Shown piece by piece: positions 27,484-35,639 of a stretch of DNA of 64,000 nucleotides; the stretch's first letter is position 1; each line of letters begins with the position of its first letter. The notes under the pieces are model-generated. The model saw only the letters and a program-made list of their open reading frames with translations. It did not search any database and was not told the DNA's origin. The stretch is taken from NCBI RefSeq assembly GCF_017808105.1, contig NZ_JADBHF010000001.1:124001-188000 (forward strand), in the 5' to 3' direction. The stretch comes from Brevibacterium renqingii (GTDB taxonomy: Bacteria; Actinomycetota; Actinomycetes; Actinomycetales; Brevibacteriaceae). The translations under genes and the position numbers were made by a program.

Positions 27484-27981
27484 TCACAGTTCCAATGAGA
27501 GCACTTCGTGAACCGGTGAAGCGTGACGCAGTGCGGAGTCCGGGCGCATCCCGATCTTCTGTGCGACCCGTTGGGAAGACCGATTGTCCTGGTGGACAAC
27601 TGCGATGAGCCTCTGGCTGACACCTAGGCCACGGGCATGATCACGGCAGGCCAGTGCCGCCTCGGTGGCGTATCCGTTTCCCTGCGCGCTCGCCTTGATG
27701 TGATAACCGACTTCGAGATGAGGACGCTCGTTGACGATCTGCCAAGTAAGACCGCAGTCGCCGATGAACTTGCCGGAGAGAGTCTCCACTGTCCACAGTC
27801 CGAAGCCGTTCTCAGCATAACTCTGCCGGTTCCTTGCGATCCACTGTGAGGCTTCGGCACGGTCCTTCGCTTTGGGGTAGTACTCCATGACTCTCGGATC
27901 GCCCAGAAGTGCGGCCATCTCGTCGAGATCGTCGGCGTTCATCTCACGCAGGCGCAGGCGTCGTGTTTCAATGAGAGGCAT
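27484..27981 (-). CDS. GNAT N-acetyltransferase (RimJ/RimL-like)
   Basis: 165 residues. Opens IETRRLRLREMNADD, as in RimJ/RimL-type enzymes. The acetyl-CoA loop is seen as SAQGNGYATEAALACRDHARG, followed by NRSSQRVAQKIGM. Acceptor unknown (protein N-terminus, antibiotic or small molecule). No ribosome site, but TAGCCT lies 6 bases before the ATG. Confidence 0.85.
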   Translation of the reverse strand: MPLIETRRLRLREMNADDLDEMAALLGDPRVMEYYPKAKDRAEASQWIARNRQSYAENGFGLWTVETLSGKFIGDCGLTWQIVNERPHLEVGYHIKASAQGNGYATEAALACRDHARGLGVSQRLIAVVHQDNRSSQRVAQKIGMRPDSALRHASPVHEVLSLEL

Positions 27982-27987
27982 GTGCTC

Positions 27988-27993
27988 AGGCTA
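27988..27993 (-). promoter_or_regulatory. -10 hexamer for a leaderless GNAT transcript
   Basis: TAGCCT on the minus strand is followed by GAGCAC and then the ATG at 27981, a 6-base gap. Confidence 0.5.
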
Positions 27994-28043
27994 CGCCCGG
28001 TACCGGGTGCGAGGGACACAGTTGAGACTGAGAGGGCAGCGAC

Positions 28044-28547
28044 ATGGGACGAACGATGCAGGTCAGCGACAGTGTGGTCATCAAGGCGGCTGCGCTGGCG
28101 ATCTGGGAGCAGGTCGCCGATCCGAGGCAGATGCCGCGGTGGAGCCCGGAGAACACGGAGGCCCGCACCCAGTCGCCCGAGCGGCCGCTGGCAGTCGGCG
28201 AGACCTTCGAAGGCAGCAACCGTCGGGGACCGGCGACATGGGTGACCGAGAGTGTGGTCATCGAATCGGAACCGGCCAGACGATTTGCCTTCACCGTGCG
28301 CAGGATCGGACCGCGCTCGCCGGTGCTTGCAGGCAGCAATGCCACGTGGTCCTATGATTTCGAGGACCTCGGCTCGATGACGCGTGTGACCGAGACCTGG
28401 ACCGACGACCGCCGCGGATGGCCGGACTGGACGGCCTGGCTCTTCGACCGCATCGTCACGCGGGGTCGGAGCTTCGCGGACTTCCAGCGTCTGAATATCC
28501 ACCGGACCCTGATGGCGATGAAGGACGACTTCGAAGCCGGTCGGTGA
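28044..28547 (+). CDS. SRPBCC family lipid/polyketide-binding-like protein
   Basis: 167 residues. Typical START-like beginning (VSDSVVIKAAALAIWEQVADPRQMPRWSPE), with a later FAFTVRR and ATWSYDFEDL, and a C-terminal helix (FADFQRLNIHRTLMAMKDDFEAG). Such proteins bind hydrophobic ligands or act as cyclases or dehydratases; no ligand can be assigned. ATG 28044 or the next in-frame ATG (28056) may be used. Confidence 0.78.
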   Translation: MGRTMQVSDSVVIKAAALAIWEQVADPRQMPRWSPENTEARTQSPERPLAVGETFEGSNRRGPATWVTESVVIESEPARRFAFTVRRIGPRSPVLAGSNATWSYDFEDLGSMTRVTETWTDDRRGWPDWTAWLFDRIVTRGRSFADFQRLNIHRTLMAMKDDFEAGR

Positions 28548-28553
28548 CGCGGC

Positions 28554-28584
28554 TCCGGCGCCGAGGCGAAACCTCGGCGCCGGA
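28554..28584 (+). terminator. Hairpin between converging SRPBCC and AbgT genes
   Basis: A perfect 13-pair stem, TCCGGCGCCGAGG (28554-28566) with CCTCGGCGCCGGA (28572-28584), has a CGAAA loop. No clear T run follows on either strand. It probably serves as a bidirectional stop. Confidence 0.65.
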
Positions 28585-28629
28585 ATGATCATGCCCGGGA
28601 GGGTCCTCCCATCGTGCGGGAGGGCTCTT

Positions 28630-30186
28630 TCACCGTGCTGTGACGCCCGGGCCCAGAGGAAGCCCCATGAGATACCACAGGATGAACAGCACGATCCAGA
28701 CGACGAGGTTGACCACAGCGATCGGCAGTACGAGCGACATCAGCGTGCCGACGCCGGCATTGGGACGGTGCTGACGGATGAATCCGAGGGCCAGGACGAA
28801 GTAGGGGCTCATGGGTGTGAGACTGTTCGTCGGGGCATCGGCGATGCGGAACATGGCCTGCGTGGTCTCCGGCGCGATGTCGAGGAGCATGAGCATCGGC
28901 ACCAGGACCGGAGCGACGAACGCGTACATGGCCGAGCCCGAGGTGAGCACCAGGTTGAGGCAGCTGATGAAGAGCACGGCGACGACGAAGATGACGATCG
29001 GCGCAGCGCCGAGACGGTCGAGCAGACCGGCGCCCTCGATCGCGATGACCTGTCCGATGTTCGTCCATTTGAAATAGGCCAGGAACTGCGAGGCGGCGAA
29101 GAAGAGCACCATGACGGGCACGAGGGCCGCGACGCCCGGAGCCATGAGCTCGGGGATGTCGCTGAACTTCGTGATTGAACCGGCGATGACACCGTAGACG
29201 ACGCCGACGGTGGCGAAGAACAGCATCATGATGACGGCGATATTGTTCATCAATGGCGAGTCGAGGACGCTTCCGCCCTCTCCGCGCAGCGGCGAGCCTG
29301 CGGGCAGGACGGCGATCACGAGCAGGCCGAAGAAGAGGACCGTGGCGATCCCCGCTCCCACCATGCCCCGCTGTTCGGCAGGCACCAGCTTCATGTCCGG
29401 CAGCGGCTCTGCATCGATCGAGGGTTCGGCGGCTTCGAGAGCCGCGACCCGCTTGGCGACGACCAGCTCGACCACCATGGTGATCGACAGCGCCAGCACG
29501 ATCGACGACGATGCCGAGAAGAAGTAGTTCGACAGCGGGTTGACGTTGTAGCTCGGATCGATGGTGTGGGCGGCGGCGGTCGTCAGTCCGGCGAAGACGG
29601 CATCGGAGCCGGTCGGGATGAGGCCCACGCTGCTGGCGCCGCCGACGGCGACATACGCGACGACGGCACCGATGATCGGACTGCGTCCGACCGCCCGGTA
29701 GGCGATCATCGCCAAGGGGATCATCACCGCGAAGGCCGCATCGCCGGCGATCTGAGCGGCCATCGCGGTGATCGCGATCGTGAAGGTGACGTAGCGAGGA
29801 TTCACCTGGGAGAGCATCCCCCGCATGAGCGAGGGAAGCAGACCGGTGGCATCGGCGACGGAGACGCCGAGTGCGACGACGACGATGAGTCCCAGCGGTG
29901 GGAAGTTCACGAAGTTCTCGATCGCACCGTCGAGCATCATATGCACGCCCTCGGTCGAGAGCAGGTTCTTGACGGCCACGGTCTCGCCGTTGGTCGGGTT
30001 GACCGAGGACAGCCCCCATCGGGCGAACAGCGCGCTGAGCAGCGCGACTATGACGGCGAGCCCGGCAAAGATCCAGAACGGATGGGGGAGCTTGTTGCCG
30101 GCTCTGTCGACGGCTTCGAGGAGCTTCATCACTCCCCTGGACAGGCGGCTCTGCCTGCCCTCCTCTGGTGGTGCTTGAATCGACAC
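28630..30186 (-). CDS. AbgT-family transporter
   Basis: 518 residues from GTG 30186, chosen because AAGGAG lies 5 bases upstream. Family features: LLEAVDRAGNKLPHPFWIFAGLA near the start, about 11-13 membrane segments, GSDAVFAGLTTAAAHTIDP and DAPTNSLTPMSPYF in the second half. Known members take up p-aminobenzoyl-glutamate (AbgT) or export sulfonamides (MtrF). Here the operon partner is an isoaspartyl-type hydrolase, so a beta-aspartyl compound or related dipeptide is a plausible substrate (inference). The RpiR regulator is divergent upstream. Confidence 0.9.
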   Translation of the reverse strand: MSIQAPPEEGRQSRLSRGVMKLLEAVDRAGNKLPHPFWIFAGLAVIVALLSALFARWGLSSVNPTNGETVAVKNLLSTEGVHMMLDGAIENFVNFPPLGLIVVVALGVSVADATGLLPSLMRGMLSQVNPRYVTFTIAITAMAAQIAGDAAFAVMIPLAMIAYRAVGRSPIIGAVVAYVAVGGASSVGLIPTGSDAVFAGLTTAAAHTIDPSYNVNPLSNYFFSASSSIVLALSITMVVELVVAKRVAALEAAEPSIDAEPLPDMKLVPAEQRGMVGAGIATVLFFGLLVIAVLPAGSPLRGEGGSVLDSPLMNNIAVIMMLFFATVGVVYGVIAGSITKFSDIPELMAPGVAALVPVMVLFFAASQFLAYFKWTNIGQVIAIEGAGLLDRLGAAPIVIFVVAVLFISCLNLVLTSGSAMYAFVAPVLVPMLMLLDIAPETTQAMFRIADAPTNSLTPMSPYFVLALGFIRQHRPNAGVGTLMSLVLPIAVVNLVVWIVLFILWYLMGLPLGPGVTAR

Positions 30187-30235
30187 GATTCTCCTTCTCA
30201 GGTGGTGGAATTGGCGATGCCGGCGACCGGCAGGA

Positions 30236-31153
30236 TCACACGTGGGTGTGCGAGCCGGCAGCGGTGGCCGCACCGTAGAACATGTCGCCGCTGTTGTAGG
30301 CGGCGAGTCCGGCCCCCTCGGCGGGAATGACGATGATGCCGCCCATTCCGTTCCGTGCCGCGATGCGGTCGAGAACCTGCACGGTCGCCTCGTCGGCGCC
30401 GGCTCCGCTCAGCTCAACGCGAGCGTGCACGCTGTGGGCTGCGACCTCGGTGATGAAGACCTCCCCGGTGCCGGTGCAGGAGACGGCGACCGTGGCGTCA
30501 TCGGCGAAGGTTCCGGCACCCACCAGAGGGGTGTCGCCGATTCGGCCGGGCTGCTGATTGACGATGCCTCCGGTCGATGTCGCCGCAGCCACGTGCCCGG
30601 AGGAATCGCGGGCCACGGCGCCGACGGTGCCGTGCTGGTCCATGGGATCGGGACGGTTCTGGAACGCGGCGAGCTCTCTGCGCCTCTTCTCGGTGATGAA
30701 GTGATCGGGGTCGACCGTTTCGACACCCCACTCGGCCAGCTGCGCCTCTGTCGGTGCACCGAACAGGACATGCTCGGACTGATCCATGACCGCGCGTGCG
30801 GCAGTGACCGGGTTGCGCACCGTCCTCACGCCCGCGACCGCACCGGAGGCTCCGTCGCCGGTCATCACCGAAGCATCGAGCTCGGCTGTTCCGCTCGAGG
30901 TGAGAGCGGCGCCGTGACCGGCGTTGAAATCGGGAGCGTCCTCGAGCTCGCGGACGGCGGCGATGACTGCGTCGACTGCCGAACCGCCCTCGGCGAGCAC
31001 GGCATGGCCGGCGGCGAGGACCCTTTCCAGAGCGGCGTGCGCGCTGGCGGTCCCGTCCTCGGTCAGCGGGGTGGATCGATGGCCCGCCCCACCGTGGACG
31101 ATGAGGAGCGGCTCGGTTCCCTGGCCGAACGACCTGAGGACGGTTTCTGGCAT
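30236..31153 (-). CDS. Isoaspartyl peptidase / L-asparaginase (T2 Ntn hydrolase)
   Basis: 305 residues. The autocleavage site and nucleophile are in DQHGTVGAVARD: Thr176 is expected to become the N-terminus of the small subunit. The N-terminal LLIVHGGAGH and the FNAGHGAALTSSG motif are typical of plant-type asparaginases. Substrate pocket sequence GRIGDTPLVGAGTF follows. The enzyme would cleave beta-aspartyl dipeptides, asparagine or aspartylglucosamine. It is followed by the AbgT gene (49-base gap), suggesting import and hydrolysis in one operon. GAAGGGA precedes the ATG. Confidence 0.9.
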   Translation of the reverse strand: MPETVLRSFGQGTEPLLIVHGGAGHRSTPLTEDGTASAHAALERVLAAGHAVLAEGGSAVDAVIAAVRELEDAPDFNAGHGAALTSSGTAELDASVMTGDGASGAVAGVRTVRNPVTAARAVMDQSEHVLFGAPTEAQLAEWGVETVDPDHFITEKRRRELAAFQNRPDPMDQHGTVGAVARDSSGHVAAATSTGGIVNQQPGRIGDTPLVGAGTFADDATVAVSCTGTGEVFITEVAAHSVHARVELSGAGADEATVQVLDRIAARNGMGGIIVIPAEGAGLAAYNSGDMFYGAATAAGSHTHV

Positions 31154-31205
31154 GTGATGTTCCCTTCATTTGTGCTGAGCGAAAACATCTTGGCATACTT
31201 GTTTC

Positions 31206-31244
31206 ATCTGTGCAATACAGATCACATTTGAAATGTACATTTCA
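31206..31244 (+). promoter_or_regulatory. Paired palindromic operators between the hydrolase operon and the RpiR gene
   Basis: TGAAATGTACATTTCA (31229-31244) is a perfect 16-base palindrome. Just before it, ATCTGT-GCAAT-ACAGAT (31206-31222) is a perfect 6-base inverted repeat. Both lie in the 111-base divergent gap, whose AT content is higher than flanking DNA. They are the natural binding sites for the adjacent RpiR regulator (inference). Confidence 0.68.
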
Positions 31245-31264
31245 GTCACTGGAGGAAAACGTCC

Positions 31265-32107
31265 ATGAATACGGTCGCGGAGATGATCAATTCCTCCATC
31301 GATTCGCTCAGCCCCACGGAGCGCAGAATCGCCCGTGCGCTGCTTGCCGACTACCCGAGCGTCGGCCTCGGCACAACGTCTTCCCTGGCGAGTGCGGCCA
31401 ATTCGAGTGCGGCCTCCGTCATCCGCTTCTGCACCCACCTCGGTTTTGCCAGCTTCGGGCAGATGCAGGACCGTCTGCGCTCGGAGCTGACGACGCGGTC
31501 GGCGAGCCCATTGGCCCGCGCCGAGGAGGAGACCGCGCGTCGCGACGGTTCAGGCGGATTCGCCTCAAGCGGAGCGGATCGGGCTGCTCTGATCACACGG
31601 ACGTTCCAGCAGAATCCCAGCTCGGAAATCGAGCGGCTCGTGAGGCTGCTGTCGAAGACCTCGAACCGAGTGGCCGTCGCCGGCGGCCACTACAGCGGCT
31701 TGGTCGGTCGGGTGGCCCAGCTGCAGCTGGCGAAGGTGCGACCGGACGTCGTCTTCCTGGAGGATCCGCTGGGACGCGACCTGCCTGCAGTGACCGATCT
31801 GCGCAGAAACGATGTGCTGCTGGTCCTCGATGTGCGGCGGTACCAGGATCATCTGTTTCAGGCCGCGGATGCGGCGAAGGGGAACTCCGCATCGGTCGCA
31901 CTCATCACTGACCAATGGCTCTCGCCGATCGCAGGAATCGCCGATGTCGTTTTGCAGGCCGCCGTCGACGTGTCGTTCTTCGACAGTCAGGTCGGGTGCC
32001 TGGCACTCATCGAGGCGATCGTCCACGAGGCCGCGACCCGCATCGACGGAGCCGTCGACCGCCTCCGCGCGCTGGAGGAGCTGCGCCCCTCGCAGAAGTC
32101 GAACTGA
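31265..32107 (+). CDS. MurR/RpiR family transcriptional regulator
   Basis: 280 residues. N-terminal RpiR helix-turn-helix: SPTERRIARALLADYP, then SSLASAANSSAASVIRFCTHLGFASFGQMQ. The C-terminal SIS fold (about 115-260) begins RVAVAGGHYSGLVGRVAQLQL, without the canonical Ser/Thr-rich phosphosugar loop, so its ligand may not be a typical sugar phosphate. It is divergent from the isoaspartyl hydrolase-AbgT operon and probably controls it. GGAGG precedes the ATG. Confidence 0.9.
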   Translation: MNTVAEMINSSIDSLSPTERRIARALLADYPSVGLGTTSSLASAANSSAASVIRFCTHLGFASFGQMQDRLRSELTTRSASPLARAEEETARRDGSGGFASSGADRAALITRTFQQNPSSEIERLVRLLSKTSNRVAVAGGHYSGLVGRVAQLQLAKVRPDVVFLEDPLGRDLPAVTDLRRNDVLLVLDVRRYQDHLFQAADAAKGNSASVALITDQWLSPIAGIADVVLQAAVDVSFFDSQVGCLALIEAIVHEAATRIDGAVDRLRALEELRPSQKSN

Positions 32108-32135
32108 TTCTCGAGCAGGCCCGGCCCCGCAGCCT

Positions 32136-32762
32136 TCATTCCGTGAGCAGGCCGAGGTCCCGGAGCTCGGCGCGCAGCTTCGGTGCATCGTCGAAGACCA
32201 GTCCGATGAGGCCGAGGGAGCGAGCGGCCTCGACGTTCGCCGGCAGATCGTCGATGAAGACCGTCCGGGAGGCATCGAGGTCGAAGCGTTCGAGCAGAGT
32301 CTCGAAGATCGCGGCATCGGGTTTGATGAGCCCTTCGCGGCCGGAGACGACGACGTCTTCGAGCTCGGCGATCGCCGGTGCGACCTTCGGCGCATGGTGG
32401 AATGTCTCTGCCGACCAGTTCGACAGGCCCAGCAGCCGCGTCCCGGAGGCCTTGAGATCAGTGACGATCTCGGCCATTCCCTCGATCGGTCCCGTGAGGG
32501 ACTTCTCGAAGCGTTCATAGTAGAGGGAGACGATCTCCCCGTGCCGGGGATCGCGTGCAGCGGCCCGGGCGACCACCTCGGCGACGGGGACGCCGCTGTC
32601 GGAGGCGGTGTTGAGTGCGGCGAAATCGGCTTCGGCGGCGAAGTCGCGCCACTGTTCGGGGCTCATGCGATCGGCGAGCGGGCCGGTCTGGTCCCAGCCG
32701 ATGAGGACGTTGCCGAGGTCGAAGACGACCGTGGTCGGAATGTCACCGGTGTGTGCGGTCAT
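32136..32762 (-). CDS. HAD family hydrolase
   Basis: 208 residues, subfamily IA style. Motif I VVFDLGNVLIGWD (nucleophile Asp), motif II GLSNW (Ser), motif III Lys in GLIKPD, motif IV FIDDLPANVEAA. Likely a small phosphatase or haloacid-dehalogenase-like enzyme; substrate unknown. Converges on the RpiR gene. Confidence 0.86.
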   Translation of the reverse strand: MTAHTGDIPTTVVFDLGNVLIGWDQTGPLADRMSPEQWRDFAAEADFAALNTASDSGVPVAEVVARAAARDPRHGEIVSLYYERFEKSLTGPIEGMAEIVTDLKASGTRLLGLSNWSAETFHHAPKVAPAIAELEDVVVSGREGLIKPDAAIFETLLERFDLDASRTVFIDDLPANVEAARSLGLIGLVFDDAPKLRAELRDLGLLTE

Positions 32763-32929
32763 GGCACCTGCTTGTCTGAGGGGGTGGATCGGTCAGAGCC
32801 AGGCTACCCGGACGTGCAGCATCTGCGCATGGAAAAGCGACCCTCCGCTGCGCACAGCCGAGCGTCCGAAGTCTCGGACAAGCTCGGTGTGCGCAGCGAA
32901 GAGCCGCTGTGTTTCTCAGAAGTCTCGGG

Positions 32930-32950
32930 TGAGACTCACCAAGAGTCTCA
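32930..32950 (-). terminator. Hairpin at the 3' end of the cold-shock gene
   Basis: On the minus strand TGAGACTC and GAGTCTCA form a perfect 8-pair stem with a TTGGT loop; it begins at the stop codon of the cold-shock gene. No T run follows, so its termination strength is uncertain. Confidence 0.4.
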
Positions 32951-33151
32951 GAGGCCGCGGACGCGAGTCGCCTGCAGTCCCTTAGCACCCATCTCGGAGT
33001 CGAATTCGACATTCTGACCCTCGGTGAGCTCGCGGTAGCCGGTGGCTTCGATCGCGGAGAAGTGGGTGAAGACATCTGCCGAACCGTCGTCAGGCTGGAT
33101 GAATCCGAAACCCTTTTCCGCGTTGAACCATTTCACGGTACCTGTAGCCAT
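32948..33151 (-). CDS. cspA: Cold-shock protein (CspA family)
   Basis: 67 residues, full length. Nucleic-acid binding motifs RNP1 (KGFGFIQ) and RNP2 (VFTHFS) are intact, with the family opening [18 protein letters not shown]. Cold-shock proteins bind single-stranded RNA/DNA and act as RNA chaperones. The ATG at 33151 has AAGGAT upstream. A long leader with three hairpins precedes it. Confidence 0.96.
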   Translation of the reverse strand: MATGTVKWFNAEKGFGFIQPDDGSADVFTHFSAIEATGYRELTEGQNVEFDSEMGAKGLQATRVRGL

Positions 33152-33180
33152 AATCTTTGTATCCTTATTTTTTAACTGAT

Positions 33181-33266
33181 GACCGCATCTGCGGTCTTGC
33201 TGGTCGGATCCGTGGCCGGATCCGGCTTTCCCGTTGGATGGACTGAATCCGGGACTCAGGTCCAAC
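33181..33266 (-). promoter_or_regulatory. Structured 5' leader of the cold-shock gene
   Basis: Three hairpins stand in a row upstream of the cold-shock start: GACCGC/GCGGTC (33181-33196, 4-base loop); two copies of CGGATCCG (33205-33212 and 33217-33224) that pair with each other over 4 bases; and a compound stem GTTGGA + CTGAATC pairing with GACTCAG + TCCAAC (33233-33266). Cold-shock mRNAs are known for temperature-sensitive leaders. The rest of the gap to 33678 (about 410 bases) shows no gene; it must hold promoters for both divergent genes. Confidence 0.6.
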
Positions 33267-33678
33267 GAAAATCTGTGGGGCACCGAGGTCGCCCGGATGT
33301 GAGCGAAGCACAGCTGCACTGAGGGCGGGGGATCCATCGTCGCAGTGACGACGGGAGACTCTCGGTATCGAAGGGGCACACGACGGTGCCGGATGGAAGT
33401 CGATGAGGAATTGGATGAAGAAGTGAAATTCGTGAGGGGCGCGGGCGGTAGACACACACCGGTCGGGCAACAGCACGGCACCGAGCGATTCTACCTACGC
33501 CTCCAGTGCCACGTCTTCGCACATGCTCAGATGCACGAACACGATCAATTCTAACAGAGCCCAGGGCACTTCGGTGACCAGGCGAGGTGCCGGAGTGCTC
33601 AAACGGCTCCGACGAGCAGGCGAGGCGCCGTCGAATCGCTCCGGGCGGACAGTTCCCGATCAGAGGCCCTAGGATTGT

Positions 33679-34773
33679 ATGCAATCTGCCCGAGGCCCCC
33701 GAATGCAGGAGCGAAGGAAGTTGGACTTCTCCCACGGCACATCGTCGATCGGCCCGAGACGCCGGCGTCGGCTCGCAGCGAAGTACCGCAGGCGGCGCAC
33801 AGTCGTCGCGACCCTGGCGATCCTCGTCATCGCCGTACCGGTGACCATTGTCGCGGCCGTGCACAATCTCAGTTCGAACATCTCCTCGGCACCCCTGCGC
33901 GCCGGCACCGAGAGCGGTGTGCCCGAGAAGCTCACGGACGAGACGAATGTGCTCATCCTCGGCTCCGACACCAGAGACCTCGAATCCGCCGAGGACGGGG
34001 GCTCCGCGCCCGGCTACGGCAGTGCCGAAGGCGCCCGCAGCGATGCGATGATCCTCGCCCATGTCGCCGCCGACGACTCGCGCATCGATGCCGTCCAGAT
34101 CCCCCGCGACACGATCATGGACGTTCCCGCCTGCGAGGACACCGGCCATGGAGGTTCGGAGGCGTTCCACGGCATGATCAACTCGGCCCTCAACGCCGGC
34201 CCCGCCTGCTCCGTCTCCGCCGTCGAGAAGCTCACCGGCGTGAGGCTCGACCATTTCATCGAAGTCGACTTCGACGGCTTCGCCACGATCGTCGACGCCC
34301 TCGACGGCATCCCCGTCGACCTCGACGAACCGCTCCAGGACGAGAAGGCGAAACTCGATCTCCCCGCTGGAGAGCAGATGCTCGATGGCACGGACGCCCT
34401 CGCCCTGGCCAGAACCCGTCATGCGGTCGGCGACGGCAGCGACATCTCCCGTATGGGCAACCAGCAGATGGTCATGGAGGCCATCATCGATCGGGCGAAG
34501 AGCACCCGGACACTGAGCCGACCCGACAGGCTCTACAGTTTCCTCGACGCCGTCACCTCCTCTCTGCGCGTTGACGAGGACCTCGACTCGGTCACCGCTC
34601 TCGCCTCCTTGGCCTCGACGGCCTCCTCGGTGCCCGAGGACGCGATCAACTTCGAGATCATGCCCTGGGCACCGGCGCCGGAGAACCCCAACCGCGTCGT
34701 CAGCGCCCCCGAGGCCGAGGACGTGTTCACCGCCATCATCGACGACGAGCCGATCGCCGACCTCGTAGACTGA
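33679..34773 (+). CDS. LytR-CpsA-Psr (LCP) family glycopolymer ligase
   Basis: 364 residues. A basic N-terminus, one membrane helix (VVATLAILVIAVPVTIVAAV) and an extracellular LCP domain: NVLILGSDTRD, RSDAMILAHV, AVQIPRDTIMDVP (the Arg/Asp catalytic signature), LTGVRLDHFIEVDFDGF and ALALARTRHAVGDGSDISRMGNQQ. LCP enzymes attach teichoic acids or arabinogalactan to peptidoglycan. A start at ATG 33703 (MQERRK) is possible. Its stop overlaps the -10 of the following gene. Confidence 0.9.
   Translation: MQSARGPRMQERRKLDFSHGTSSIGPRRRRRLAAKYRRRRTVVATLAILVIAVPVTIVAAVHNLSSNISSAPLRAGTESGVPEKLTDETNVLILGSDTRDLESAEDGGSAPGYGSAEGARSDAMILAHVAADDSRIDAVQIPRDTIMDVPACEDTGHGGSEAFHGMINSALNAGPACSVSAVEKLTGVRLDHFIEVDFDGFATIVDALDGIPVDLDEPLQDEKAKLDLPAGEQMLDGTDALALARTRHAVGDGSDISRMGNQQMVMEAIIDRAKSTRTLSRPDRLYSFLDAVTSSLRVDEDLDSVTALASLASTASSVPEDAINFEIMPWAPAPENPNRVVSAPEAEDVFTAIIDDEPIADLVD
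34766..34771 (+). promoter_or_regulatory. -10 hexamer for a leaderless FetB-like transcript
   Basis: TAGACT sits inside the last codons of the LCP gene and ends 6 bases before the GTG at 34778. It may be a secondary promoter inside the LCP gene end. Confidence 0.45.
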
Positions 34774-34777
34774 CCCC

Positions 34778-35524
34778 GTGCCGGTCGACGAGCTTCTGCC
34801 CTTCCTCCTCGGCGTCGTCGTACTCGTCGGTGCCGCCGTTGTCATCCTCGGGTTCGCCGAGGTGGGGCTCGGGTGGCTGCCGATCGTGGCGATCATCCGG
34901 GCGATCGTCCAGCTCGCCCTTATCGCGTTCATCCTTCAGGGTGCGCTCAGCGCGTGGTGGGCCGTGTTCGCCTTCATCGCTCTCATGCTCACCACCGCCT
35001 CGCTGACCTCATTGCGACGTGCTCGAGAGCTTCCCCGCGGACCGGCAGGAGCCGTGGTGGGAGTCGTCGTCGGAGCACTCGTGACACTGGCGCTGGTACT
35101 CGCACTCGGCCTCGTCGAGCGAGAGTTCGAACGCGTCATCGCGATCGCGGGGATCGTCATCGGCAACTCGATGACGATCGCGACGCTGGCGATGCGCCGG
35201 TTCGCGGCGAACCTGCGCACGGGCGTCGGCGAGATCGAAGCCTGGCTGTCGTTGGGCGCCAGGCCGCGCCGGGCCGTGCAGCGTCTGCGGCAGGATTCGA
35301 TCCGCGAGGCGTTGCTGCCGGGCCTCGACCAGACGAAGAACACCGGCCTCGTCACCCTCCCGGGAGCATTCGTCGGCGCCCTCTTCGGCGGTGCCTCACC
35401 GTTCGAAGCCGCGGAATTCCAGATCGTCGTCCTGGCCGCACTCGTGCTGGCCGGAGCCGTCACCGCCGTCCTCGGGACCTCCATCGCCGCCGGTGCCGGC
35501 CGTCTGCCGGCGCCCGAGCACTGA
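34778..35524 (+). CDS. FetB/UPF0014-type ABC transporter permease
   Basis: 248 residues with about seven membrane helices. Family landmarks: ELGWLP-like GLGWLPIVAIIRAIVQL, GIVIGNSMTIATLAMRR, and the ATPase-coupling segment EAWLSLGARPRRAVQRLRQDSIREALLPGLDQTKNTGLVTLPGAFVG. E. coli FetAB exports iron and helps against oxidative stress. No ATPase gene (fetA) is adjacent here, so the partner must be encoded elsewhere. Confidence 0.82.
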   Translation: MPVDELLPFLLGVVVLVGAAVVILGFAEVGLGWLPIVAIIRAIVQLALIAFILQGALSAWWAVFAFIALMLTTASLTSLRRARELPRGPAGAVVGVVVGALVTLALVLALGLVEREFERVIAIAGIVIGNSMTIATLAMRRFAANLRTGVGEIEAWLSLGARPRRAVQRLRQDSIREALLPGLDQTKNTGLVTLPGAFVGALFGGASPFEAAEFQIVVLAALVLAGAVTAVLGTSIAAGAGRLPAPEH

Positions 35525-35626
35525 GCCGGTCGGCTGCCTGGACCGGAGCAGTGGGCGGACCGATCGGCGGCCGCACGCGATGACTCCGCGGGCACCACTG
35601 TCCAGTGAGCACTCATCCGCACCCCC

Positions 35627-35632
35627 TAGACT
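35627..35632 (+). promoter_or_regulatory. -10 hexamer for a leaderless thioredoxin transcript
   Basis: TAGACT ends 7 bases before the ATG at 35640; no ribosome site is seen in between. Confidence 0.5.
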
Positions 35633-35639
35633 GGCCCGC

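Noticed and set aside
33548-33553. TGTTAGAAT extended -10 for the cold-shock gene on the minus strand
   Set aside because: It lies about 400 bases upstream, which would make an unusually long leader, and no -35 box fits.
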